From Planctomycetota bacterium (GTDB taxonomy: Bacteria; Planctomycetota; Planctomycetia; Pirellulales; Pirellulaceae), in the NCBI GenBank assembly GCA_024277285.1, contig JAJRVM010000044.1, positions 1-18,123 on the forward strand: 18,123 nucleotides of DNA, in the 5' to 3' direction. How positions within the stretch are numbered: the first letter of the stretch is position 1; each line of letters starts with the position of its first letter. The notes beneath the pieces were generated by a model. That model saw only the letters and a program-made list of their open reading frames with translations. It was not told the origin of the DNA and searched no databases. This document shows positions 6,869 to 14,390 of this stretch, in pieces. The position numbers and the translations under genes are program-made.

Positions 6869-8278
6869 ATGCGACGAGTAATCATCATCTTCTCACTCCT
6901 TGCGGTGGTTGCGACGGCTGTCGCGATCGTCAATCTCCGTCGCAATGCCGATAAGTTGGACGTTGATTGGCGCATCAAGAAGCGACTGCCGACCAAAGAG
7001 GTGGAAGTCGAACACCCAAGACGCGCGGAGATTGTTCAGACCGTGACGGCACCCGGGACGATCGAATTGGTGGAGGAGGCGGACATTGCCTCCCAGATCA
7101 TGGGACAAGTCGATGCAGTATTGGTCGAGAAGGGAGACACGGTCAAAGAGGGTGATCTGTTGGTCAGACTCAACGGAGAAGACGCCAGTGCGCGTCTCGC
7201 GTCAACCGAAGCGCGCATCGAGCGACTCAAAGCAGCCATCGATATGGCGCAAGCCGATTTGGATAAAGCCCAACTCGACGCCGCAGGGTACCACAAATTG
7301 GAATCGCGTGGGTTTTCCACGCCCGATGAAGTTCGTAACGGCGAGACGACACTGACCAAAATGGAAGCGGTTCTGGAGATGAGCCGCCATGAGCTCAAAG
7401 AGAGCTTCGCGATGCGCCGTAACAGTGAACAGGAAGTGGAACGGACCGAGATCCGCTCACCGATGGATGGCACCGTCATCGACCTGGACGTCGAAGTGGG
7501 CGAGGTCGTGATTGCCGGCACGACCAACTTGCCGGGCACCGTGCTGATGACAATCGGTGACATGAGCAAAATGCGGGTACGCGCCGATGTTGATGAGACG
7601 GACGTCGGGTTGATCCGGCACGGTCAACCCGTGCAGATCTATCTGCAGGCCGACCAAACCGTGTCGGTGCCCGGACAAGTCGACTTGATTTCGCCCAAGG
7701 GCACCAAGATCAACGACGTCGTCACGTTCGAAACGTTGATCGCCGTGAAAGGGAAGCACGGCGCACTGCGCCCGGAAATGACGGCGACCGTCGAGATCGA
7801 AGTGAAACGCGTTCACGATGCGATGAGTGTACCCGTACAGGCGGTCGTGCACCGGCGTTTTCGAGACTTGCCCGACACGCCACAACTGCGTGAGTGGGTT
7901 GAAAAACAACCGAAAACGCCCGCCGAGAAAGGGAAAGACCTGAGCGTCCGGTACATCAAGATCGTCTTTGTCATGCAGGATGGAGTCGCTCGGGTTCGCC
8001 CCGTGAGAACCGGTATCAGCGATGAAGAACGTATTGAGATTATCGAAGGACTTGACGGCAAAGACGATGTCATTATTGGACCATTCCGTACCCTTGACGA
8101 AATGGCAGAAGACCAACCGGTCGAGCTGAAGAAAGAAGACCCAAAAAAGGCTAAGAAACAAACAGCGCGTGACTCGAAACGCCAACCGCCTAAGACACAA
8201 TCACCTAAGCCCGAAGACTCGAAGACGCAGCAGCCAGAGACCCAGCAGTCGGCACGTGACGCGGAGAAAGCGTCATGA
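6869..8278 (+). CDS. MacA/HlyD-type periplasmic adaptor of an ABC exporter
   Basis: Membrane fusion protein linking an inner-membrane ABC transporter to an outer-membrane channel. Residues 4-21 form one membrane anchor. Residues 48-105 hold the first half of the lipoyl/barrel-sandwich domain (APGTIE...VLVEKGDTVKEGDLLVRL), 107-190 a coiled-coil hairpin, and 192-230 the second lipoyl half (EIRSPMDGTVIDLDVEVGEVV). A beta-barrel (about 235-315) and a membrane-proximal domain (about 318-418) follow. The last 50 residues are a low-complexity Lys/Gln/Pro-rich tail not expected in MacA. The adaptor is 469 residues, compared with about 370 in E. coli MacA. Its stop overlaps the ATG of the next gene as ATGA, so the two are translationally coupled. 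ATG at 6869 is chosen because the anchor begins at once; the only weak SD is GGAAT. Substrate unknown. Confidence 0.9.
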   Translation: MRRVIIIFSLLAVVATAVAIVNLRRNADKLDVDWRIKKRLPTKEVEVEHPRRAEIVQTVTAPGTIELVEEADIASQIMGQVDAVLVEKGDTVKEGDLLVRLNGEDASARLASTEARIERLKAAIDMAQADLDKAQLDAAGYHKLESRGFSTPDEVRNGETTLTKMEAVLEMSRHELKESFAMRRNSEQEVERTEIRSPMDGTVIDLDVEVGEVVIAGTTNLPGTVLMTIGDMSKMRVRADVDETDVGLIRHGQPVQIYLQADQTVSVPGQVDLISPKGTKINDVVTFETLIAVKGKHGALRPEMTATVEIEVKRVHDAMSVPVQAVVHRRFRDLPDTPQLREWVEKQPKTPAEKGKDLSVRYIKIVFVMQDGVARVRPVRTGISDEERIEIIEGLDGKDDVIIGPFRTLDEMAEDQPVELKKEDPKKAKKQTARDSKRQPPKTQSPKPEDSKTQQPETQQSARDAEKAS

Positions 8279-8988
8279 CGATGCGCGAACCGCTCATTCG
8301 ACTTGATGGAATCACGAAAGAATACCAGATGGGAGCGGAGCTGGTACGTGCGCTGAACGGTGTCGCCCTGAGAATCTACGAGAATGAGATGGTCGCGATC
8401 ATGGGGTCGTCCGGATCGGGCAAATCAACGATGCTCAATATCTTGGGCCTGCTTGACGTTCCAACGGCCGGGCAGTATTGGCTTGATGGTCAAGATGTCG
8501 CCAAACTTTCGCAATCGGCGTTAGCGCGTGTCCGTGGCCGCCGGATTGGGTTTGTGTTCCAGACGTTTGAGTTGCTTCCGCGTCAAACAGCGTTGCTAAA
8601 CGTCGAGTTGCCACTGATCTATTCCGGCACTCCCCATCGCCGTGCGCGGGCAATGGAGGCGTTGCAGCGGGTCGGGTTGCAGGATCGCGTCAAGCATCGT
8701 CCCAATCAGATGTCGGGTGGCCAGCGCCAACGTGTGGCCATCGCGCGCGCGTTGGTGCAACGACCGGCCATCTTGTTGGCAGACGAACCGACAGGGAACC
8801 TGGACAGTCGCACAAGTGACGAAATCCTTGACCTCTTCGATACACTGCACGCGGAAGGCCAGACGATCGTGGTGGTGACGCACGAACCGGACATTGCGCA
8901 ACGGTGCCGTCGGATCGTGCGACTTAGAGATGGCCAAGTGGAGGCGGACGAGAGAGTCGAGAGTCGAGAGTCGAGAGTCCAGAGTTGA
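8275..8988 (+). CDS. MacB/LolD-type ABC transporter ATP-binding protein
   Basis: Cytoplasmic ATPase that drives a MacB-type exporter. All motifs are present: Walker A GSSGSGKST (44-52), Q-loop Gln96 in VFQTFELLPR, signature SGGQRQR (147-153), Walker B ILLADEP (166-172) with TGNLDS D-loop, and H-loop His203 in VVTHEPD. At 237 residues it is a stand-alone subunit, unlike E. coli MacB where ATPase and permease are one chain. The ATG overlaps the upstream adaptor stop. The last ten or so codons (VESRESRVQS) are read from a heptanucleotide repeat that also provides the TGA, so the native C-terminus has been replaced or extended. The permease partner follows after an unusual 330-bp gap. Confidence 0.93.
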   Translation: MTMREPLIRLDGITKEYQMGAELVRALNGVALRIYENEMVAIMGSSGSGKSTMLNILGLLDVPTAGQYWLDGQDVAKLSQSALARVRGRRIGFVFQTFELLPRQTALLNVELPLIYSGTPHRRARAMEALQRVGLQDRVKHRPNQMSGGQRQRVAIARALVQRPAILLADEPTGNLDSRTSDEILDLFDTLHAEGQTIVVVTHEPDIAQRCRRIVRLRDGQVEADERVESRESRVQS

Positions 8989-8993
8989 GAGTC
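8952..8993. repeat. Heptanucleotide tandem repeat (GAGAGTC x6)
   Basis: Six 7-bp units are present. Units 1-4 and 6 are GAGAGTC and unit 5 is CAGAGTT. The array overlaps the end of the ATPase gene and provides its stop codon at 8986-8988. Each intact unit contains GAGTC, a GANTC site. Confidence 0.9.
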
Positions 8994-9318
8994 CTTGGTT
9001 GTGGCGCACGGAACGACTGTCGAGAAACAAACGTGCGTGTCGCGAATACAAATGGTACCTGACTGCGGCGTTTATTGACTCCTGCAGCCGATGCCGCGCA
9101 TGAAATAGAACGACAAGCATCAGCCTGCCGTTGATTCGCCAGCCGACAAGCCCAGCGGGCTGACACAACCATTGCTGATGCCGTTAGACACCGGATTCAG
9201 GTTATCTCCAGACTCCAGGCCTGAAAAGCCCGATACAAGACACCGAAGCTCGCGGCCAAGAGCCGTGAACGCTTACCAAGACAATAGCGAAGTTAACTGA
9301 TGACGGAGACCAAGGGTA
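8989..9318. other. 330-bp non-coding gap inside the exporter gene row
   Basis: No credible ORF. After the end of the heptamer array the only clear structure is a short hairpin AGCCC-AGC-GGGCT (9149-9161). MacB-type ATPase and permease genes are normally adjacent or fused, so this gap probably reflects insertion of repeat-derived sequence. The permease must rely on read-through or on a promoter here that I cannot pinpoint. Confidence 0.5.
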
Positions 9319-10533
9319 ATGCTATTGCTGGCGAACGCCTTCAACGCGATTGAACAACTGGTAACGCACAAGATGCGTTCGCTGCTGACGATCCTGGCGA
9401 TCGTCATTGCGGTGACGGCGACGATCACCGTGGTGAGCGTCGTACAGGGTTTCACGCGCTACGTCTCGTCGTTTCTCGAAGGGCTAGGGACCAACGCTGT
9501 TTTTGTGGCCCCACAACGACCGGTCGGCGAGGCGGGCAAGGCGCTGGGACGCGTGGAATTGAATGAAAGTGATTTCCATGCGATCGACGCACATTGTTCG
9601 GCATTGCGACGCGTATCCCCATTGATACCTCGGCAGGGCGTGAAACTGCGTTACAACGGCGAAGAGATTACCGTGAACATTGAAGGCGTGGCACCAGCGT
9701 ATCACACGGTGCGAAACTTTCCTGTCGACACGGGGCGCCCTTTTGCACTGGTCGACGTCGAACAAGCGCAGCAGGTCTGCGTCGTCGGGCGCGAGATCCT
9801 CCGCAAATTCGAGATCGACGAGGGAGTCGTTGGCGAGAGTATGTTATTGGACGGTCGCCGGTTTCGGGTTATCGGCGTACTGCAAAGCAAGGGCAGTTTT
9901 TTCGGCCAGAGCCTCGACGATGTCGTGTTGATCCCCTATACAACCGCTTTGAAGATGTACCCATTCTTTCGTCGTAGCATGGTCATTGCGGCACAAGCCA
10001 ACACGGCCGAAGTGGTGCCGGAAGCGAAAGCCCAAATCACCAATCTGCTGCGCCGGCGGCACGGCCTGGAAGCGTACCAACCAGACGATTTCGTCGTGCA
10101 GACGCAGGGCGAGATTCTGGCCTTCTTCAACAACGTCGGAAATATCGCCGTCTCGGCACTGGCCGGTATCGTCGGAATCAGCCTGCTGGTCGGTGGGATC
10201 GGCATCATGAACGTGATGTTGGTCAGTGTGACGGAACGCACGCGTGAGATTGGTCTGCGCAAAGCAGTCGGCGCGCGGCGCCGGGACATCCTTATGCAGT
10301 TTCTTACCGAGGCCATGACGCTGAGCTTGATCGGCGGAGGATTGGGAATCGCGTTGGGCTACTCGCTCAGCTCACTAGCCAGTCTGCATCCACGCATGGT
10401 CGATGTCGTGGTGCCGATCTGGGCCATTCTGCTCGGGTTCGGCATCTCCGCCGGCACCGGCATCGTGTTCGGCATCGTTCCCGCCCTAAAAGCAGCTCTG
10501 CTCAACCCCATTGATGCACTGCGGCATGAGTAG
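9319..10533 (+). CDS. MacB/FtsX-type ABC transporter permease
   Basis: Inner-membrane subunit of a mechanotransmission (MacB/LolCE-like) exporter. Of 404 residues, TM1 is at about 21-43, a large periplasmic MacB-PCD domain at 44-275, and three C-terminal TMs at about 276-299, 326-352 and 364-386. The FtsX-domain signature is plain: GGIGIMNVMLVSVTERTREIG (from 292, read in two parts), then LRKAVGARRRDI, and the closing LNPIDALRHE. The order of four helices with one large periplasmic domain is that of MacB without its ATPase. ATG at 9319 is preceded by AAGGG. It pairs with the ATPase at 8275 and adaptor at 6869. Such pumps extrude macrolides, toxins or lipoproteins; nothing here tells which. 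Confidence 0.93.
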   Translation: MLLLANAFNAIEQLVTHKMRSLLTILAIVIAVTATITVVSVVQGFTRYVSSFLEGLGTNAVFVAPQRPVGEAGKALGRVELNESDFHAIDAHCSALRRVSPLIPRQGVKLRYNGEEITVNIEGVAPAYHTVRNFPVDTGRPFALVDVEQAQQVCVVGREILRKFEIDEGVVGESMLLDGRRFRVIGVLQSKGSFFGQSLDDVVLIPYTTALKMYPFFRRSMVIAAQANTAEVVPEAKAQITNLLRRRHGLEAYQPDDFVVQTQGEILAFFNNVGNIAVSALAGIVGISLLVGGIGIMNVMLVSVTERTREIGLRKAVGARRRDILMQFLTEAMTLSLIGGGLGIALGYSLSSLASLHPRMVDVVVPIWAILLGFGISAGTGIVFGIVPALKAALLNPIDALRHE

Positions 10534-10560
10534 GAACATTGGCACGGTTGATGACGGTCA

Positions 10561-10598
10561 CAGGAAATGCTGACATTCCTGCGCCACGGCGGTATACT
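10561..10598 (+). promoter_or_regulatory. Putative sigma70-type promoter (CTGACA-17-TATACT)
   Basis: A -35 box CTGACA (10570-10575, five of six to consensus) is separated by exactly 17 bases from TATACT (10593-10598, five of six). The predicted transcript starts near 10605, about 84 bases before the ATG at 10689. A hairpin CAGGAAATG/CATTCCTG (10561-10569, 10574-10581, one bulged base) overlaps the -35 box and could be a regulator site or the 3' end of the exporter transcript. Confidence 0.5.
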
Positions 10599-10671
10599 GC
10601 ACGTACGCGCTGGCAAGGCGTTCGCCGCCCACAGTTGCGCGGTTTTCTTGGGTGTCACGGTTGGGGGCAAT

Positions 10672-10678
10672 GAGGAGG
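10672..10678 (+). promoter_or_regulatory. Strong ribosome-binding site
   Basis: GAGGAGG lies 10 bases upstream of the ATG at 10689 and fixes that start. Confidence 0.7.
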
Positions 10679-10688
10679 ATATCGAATC

Positions 10689-13088
10689 ATGGGCAAGGAC
10701 CCGTCAACTAAACGTATCTCGCTTACGCGCGTACTAATCGTCGGAGTGTTGTTCACGCTATTAGTTTTGGCTGCGTTGGCAATTTGGCCTTTGATGAATC
10801 TTCAATCACTCTCGGGGCCTGCGACCGCGCAGCCGAGCGTGCCAGATGAGTTCGTCGTAGTTCTTCACAACTACACGAAGGAGGAGGTGAGTGAGTTAGA
10901 GTCGAAGCTTTTGGGCGACCTTGACGCCACCGAGGCCGACGTTGAAGCACTCCAATCGCAACGCGAACAGATACCAGCCGCTGAGCGGAATCGGATTCCC
11001 ACAGACGAAAATGTCCTCACGCAAGACGCGTTGTCGGAACAGTACCTCCGCTATCGCCTGCGGGAGCTAGACTACTATGCGAACAACACTTCGGATTCCG
11101 GCGAGGCCAAGCGGCGTGGCAAAGCGTTCTTGACGCAGTACGCAAAATTCGCGGCGGGTGCCCCGGACTCGCTCACACCCGCAGGCGTGCAGGCGTTGGG
11201 ACAATCGGCTCTCGACGCTGGCGCTACCGACATCATGTTACGGGCCTATCACGCAGGCATGCTCCGCAACTTGGACCGTTACGAGCAAGCGATGGGGATC
11301 CTCGAAGGCGTCTTCTCCCCAATCATGCGAGGCGAGTTTCCGGCGTTGACAAAGTATTTGGTTTGCTCGTGGTTATGGGAACTCGATGCACAAACGCGTG
11401 GTCCAACACTCGCGGACGTTCCTCCAGCGGTCATCGCCACGGCCGTTGCTTACCTGGGTGCGGAGGCGGAGTACGAGAATCAGAGGCTCATCTTGCGGCC
11501 AATCATGGCGTTGTTTAACCGATTGCCTGCTGATGCAAAGATGAACCTGTATGGGGCGGCACTCGCGAACCCGGATATTGATCCGTGGGTCATGCATATG
11601 CTGGCTGGGCGATACTATGCCTCACTGGCTTGGAAGCAACGTGGCACTCGCTACGCGATGGAGGTCAGGCCTGAACAATGGGCGGGTTTCCGCGCTTACT
11701 TGCCTCGTGGCATGGCTCATCTTCGTCGCGCCTGGCAAATACACCCGGAGTATCCCGAGGCGGCGACTCAATTAGTTAGCGTTGCCATGGCGGGTGAGAG
11801 CATGCGGTGGTCGCCACGCGATTGGTTTAATGAAGCTGTGCACGCACAGATTGACTTCACTCCGGCCTATACCGCGTTTCAAAGGGCTACTCTGCCCCGT
11901 TGGGGAGGTTCTTACCGGGAGATGCTGGAATTCGCCGACGAATGTATCCGCACCGAGCGCTGGGATACGAGTATTCCCGCCAACGCGGTCACGATTTTGT
12001 TCGCCATCGAGCGTGACCTGGACGATCCCGACGATCTCGTCGCCATTCCAGGCGCCGTCGCCTTTGTGAAACGCTTTCAAAAGAAGTTGGGGGCCGCAGC
12101 AAAGAAGGGCAGTCACACCTTTGAGGACATTGACAGCGTGTGGGCCAGTTTCGCATCGATCTTGGTCACCGCCGGAGACTACCAGGCGGCGCGGGAAATC
12201 TTTGAGCAGTGGGGGCAGGATTTTCGCCAACGCAACTTCGATTGGAGGTTCAAGAAGATGACCTCGGTCCGAGGCCAAGCCTACGCGCATACCGGGCCGG
12301 CGGTCAAGCTCGTCCAGAAAGTCGAGGAGGCACTCGCGAGTGAGCGCGCCGATGATACGCCACCCGCCTACTTCGAAGCCCTTCAGAAGCACATTGACGA
12401 AGCAAGCGCATTGGACGACCGGCCCGAGCTTCAACCCTACTTGCGCGACCTCGCGGCGGTGGTCGATCAACTTGCCCGCTTCTACCGGGATGAATGGGTT
12501 GAATTGCCTGCTGAAAAAGAGATGATCGGTTGGTACGCTAGCGGCCAGGTTCAGGTCGACGAAGACCATACGATTAAAGTGACTAGCCAAGATCATAGCC
12601 CCAGTATCCAGCTGACTCCGCTCGCTGATTTCCCACTTCCTTTTGTCGTTGAAGCCGAGTTTTCGGGTTGCCCATTCGAATCCGAGGAACCCTGGATGGC
12701 CATAGCCCTCGGTTCAGCAAACTGCGGCGATCTATATCTTGATGATTCAAACACTGGCATTTGCATAAGCTCGGCGGGACACGGTCTGTACATACGAAGA
12801 GGTGGTGGGACTGGCCGCGAACAAATCCATCACTTGCGGCGGCTACCCTTCCATCAGCTACAGGTCAAGTTGCGACCGGGTCGGATTCAAATTCTTGTCG
12901 ACGACGAAGAGTACCTCGACGATCCCGAGTTCTCGCAGAACCCTGCCAGGACTCTCACGTTTGGCCAGACTCGACCGTCAAGGACACCCGCCGCATTCAA
13001 GTGCCGCAACGTGCGTTTCCGGCGTCTCTCGGCCGACACTTCAGATACAACACAGACCCAGGATAAGGCGGGCAAAATGGCTGAGTGA
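10689..13088 (+). CDS. Membrane-anchored protein with DUF4034-like and LamG-like regions
   Basis: A 799-residue protein. A single N-terminal membrane segment (about 13-36) without a clear cleavage site suggests an anchored protein facing the periplasm. Residues 60-130 are charged and probably coiled. Residues 130-600 are helical and TPR-like, with the motif LPRWGGSYREMLEFA at about 402-416, which I associate with the DUF4034 family. From about 605 the protein turns beta-rich (PFVVEAEF, then HQLQVKLRPGRIQILVDDEEYLDDP), like the LamG/3-keto-disaccharide-hydrolase-type jelly roll of planctomycetes. No catalytic residues can be named. It follows the permease by 155 bp on the same strand but has its own promoter and SD, so it may be independent. 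Scaffolding or carbohydrate binding at the envelope is a guess. Domain names rest on motif memory. Confidence 0.78.
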   Translation: MGKDPSTKRISLTRVLIVGVLFTLLVLAALAIWPLMNLQSLSGPATAQPSVPDEFVVVLHNYTKEEVSELESKLLGDLDATEADVEALQSQREQIPAAERNRIPTDENVLTQDALSEQYLRYRLRELDYYANNTSDSGEAKRRGKAFLTQYAKFAAGAPDSLTPAGVQALGQSALDAGATDIMLRAYHAGMLRNLDRYEQAMGILEGVFSPIMRGEFPALTKYLVCSWLWELDAQTRGPTLADVPPAVIATAVAYLGAEAEYENQRLILRPIMALFNRLPADAKMNLYGAALANPDIDPWVMHMLAGRYYASLAWKQRGTRYAMEVRPEQWAGFRAYLPRGMAHLRRAWQIHPEYPEAATQLVSVAMAGESMRWSPRDWFNEAVHAQIDFTPAYTAFQRATLPRWGGSYREMLEFADECIRTERWDTSIPANAVTILFAIERDLDDPDDLVAIPGAVAFVKRFQKKLGAAAKKGSHTFEDIDSVWASFASILVTAGDYQAAREIFEQWGQDFRQRNFDWRFKKMTSVRGQAYAHTGPAVKLVQKVEEALASERADDTPPAYFEALQKHIDEASALDDRPELQPYLRDLAAVVDQLARFYRDEWVELPAEKEMIGWYASGQVQVDEDHTIKVTSQDHSPSIQLTPLADFPLPFVVEAEFSGCPFESEEPWMAIALGSANCGDLYLDDSNTGICISSAGHGLYIRRGGGTGREQIHHLRRLPFHQLQVKLRPGRIQILVDDEEYLDDPEFSQNPARTLTFGQTRPSRTPAAFKCRNVRFRRLSADTSDTTQTQDKAGKMAE

Positions 13089-13404
13089 GTCCAGTCGAAG
13101 TGATCGAACCGCGCTAGTCCACTCGATGACTGACAAGGCAAAACGAATCGACGTCGTACCGCGTCGCTGCTCGCAGGCGGTCGACGCGAAACTCATCCGC
13201 ACGGGAGCTGAAAACCAAGTGCTCAATGCCAGCCTAATCAACCGAACAAGGTAAGAGTCTTACGGCTCAAGGCGTCCGCTCTTTCAATACACTGACAACC
13301 ACATCGGCAACTTATTTTCCGAGCGCAGCCGAGCCTTCTTTGCCGAAACGAACACCGTGCGATCCCGTTCGCCATTCGGTAAAGGCGTCGTCGCGTTGCA
13401 CTAG

Positions 13405-13423
13405 CGCGAGCGGATGTGAGTGC
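13405..13423. repeat. 19-bp direct repeat, copy 1
   Basis: CGCGAGCGGATGTGAGTGC here is repeated exactly at 13751-13769, 346 bp downstream. The sequence around the copies is not alike, so these look like dispersed short repeats rather than a duplicated segment. Confidence 0.8.
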
Positions 13424-13473
13424 CACCAGGTCGATGCCATGCACGTGTCACATGCCGGTGCGGTCTGACGCGT

Positions 13474-13540
13474 GCGGCCCGAAGGGCCGCTGCTATGGAA
13501 GCCCAGGGTGGAGGTCGCCGAAGGCGAACGGAACCCTGGG
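13474..13540. repeat. REP-like palindromic element with three nested hairpins
   Basis: GCGGCCC-GAA-GGGCCGC (13474-13490) is followed by CCCAGGGT (13502-13509) pairing with ACCCTGGG (13533-13540). Inside that pair is a smaller hairpin TCGCC-GAA-GGCGA (13515-13527). Two hairpins share a GAA loop. Outside, GTGTCAC and GTGACAC add more partial symmetry. Such units occur dispersed between planctomycete genes. Confidence 0.7.
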
Positions 13541-13750
13541 TGACACGCACCATCACAAACACGGCCGAGCATAAAACGTTCCACCACATCGCCACTCTGC
13601 CGAGGTCGCATCAACACGTGGATCCATCTCAGGCCAATGGCACGCGATCAGGTTCATCACCTATTCTTGTTCTTGGAACCAGTTGGGTGGCATCGGGTGG
13701 CACTGGCTGATCGAGCGCAAGAATGCGCTGCCAATATCACACAACGCAAC

Positions 13751-13769
13751 CGCGAGCGGATGTGAGTGC
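13751..13769. repeat. 19-bp direct repeat, copy 2
   Basis: Exact copy of the 19-bp sequence at 13405-13423, same orientation. Confidence 0.8.
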
Positions 13770-14016
13770 TCGTTGAAGCGGCAACACGCGTGCAAGTGGA
13801 ACGCGATACGGTTCGAGTCAGTGTGACGGCTTCCTTACGCTCCCGTCAGCGGCGGCATGCGCGCTGAAGGTCGGCGCGTCGAGGCGTATCCGCATCCAAA
13901 GACACGCTTCTGCGCCACGCCGAGTGAGGTTCCAGGTGCCGCGACGTGCCGAGCCGGTGCCGTTGGCAAGCGGGGTCGCGTCATGCAAACGCCACCGTAC
14001 AGCGCGCATCCCGCCA

Positions 14017-14116
14017 GAGCATCCTGAAAAAGTCCCCTGCACTCACAATGCGTCATGCAAGCGTACTATCCCAACACATGATGTCCGGTATTCAACCCCG
14101 CTTTTTCAGGATGCTC
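14017..14116. mobile_element. 100-bp MITE-like element with perfect 16-bp TIRs
   Basis: GAGCATCCTGAAAAAG (14017-14032) and CTTTTTCAGGATGCTC (14101-14116) are perfect inverted copies, spanning exactly 100 bp. The 68-bp interior has no ORF. A target duplication is not evident, so the true ends may be a few bases inward (CATCC). The TIR is unlike that of the elements at 1710-2010, pointing to a different parent. Confidence 0.65.
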
Positions 14117-14117
14117 C

Positions 14118-14345
14118 TCTGGGATTGCGGTTAACCGCATCTGCTAACTCCCCAACGCCGTAGGGGCTGGAGCGATTCGAGTGAGCGTGTTTGCCACCGT
14201 GCTTCTTCGTCCTACGCGCGAGTCCGTCGTATTCGTACTTGGCCACGACGGTCGCGCAGCGCGCGCCGAACAAACATGGTTTTTCTAACTGACGTTGCGG
14301 CACTCATCGGTCTTCGGATCGTAGGCCGTCTTCGTCAACAGTGAC
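14118..14345 (-). pseudogene. RHS/YD-repeat gene remnants
   Basis: On the minus strand, 14237-14211 encodes YEYDGLARR, followed by TKK, the hallmark of RHS/YD repeats. A second stretch upstream, about 14339-14285, reads LLTKTAYDPKTDECRNVS and then a TAG. The two pieces are in different frames and separated by stop codons, and the downstream one runs straight into the TIR element at 14116. Intact RHS proteins are far longer. These are scraps of the C-terminal part of such a gene, with the exact limits uncertain. RHS proteins are large surface or toxin-delivery polypeptides; nothing functional remains here. Confidence 0.5.
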
Positions 14346-14390
14346 AAGCACTGCGGCGGTGATCCTGTTGCGTTTCATCTCAGAAGTGCC

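Larger units (their letters stand above)
13089..14390. other. 1.3-kb repeat-rich region without intact genes
   Basis: No reading frame shows family motifs apart from RHS scraps near the right end. Contents in order: palindrome GTAAGAGTCTTAC (13251-13263), a 19-bp direct repeat (13405-13423 and 13751-13769), REP-like hairpins (13474-13540), TGACGG/CCGTCA hairpin (13824-13829, 13843-13848), a 100-bp TIR element (14017-14116), palindrome TGCGGTTAACCGCA (14126-14139), and RHS remnants (14118-14345). This looks like a landing zone for repeats and decayed sequence. Confidence 0.6.

Noticed and set aside
7457..8200. 247-codon minus-strand frame opposite the MacA-like gene
   Set aside because: Antisense to a well-supported adaptor gene; His/Asp-rich translation typical of a shadow frame, no start signal or motif.
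11772..12596. 274-codon minus-strand frame opposite the 799-residue protein gene
   Set aside because: The sense protein has a good promoter, SD, anchor and continuous frame; the antisense has none of these.
13312..13617. 101-codon minus-strand frame over the REP-like element
   Set aside because: It translates straight through palindromic repeats and the 19-bp direct repeat; likely an open frame by chance in GC-rich repeat DNA.
13405..13769. CRISPR-like repeat pair
   Set aside because: Only two copies 346 bp apart, no regular spacing, no cas genes.
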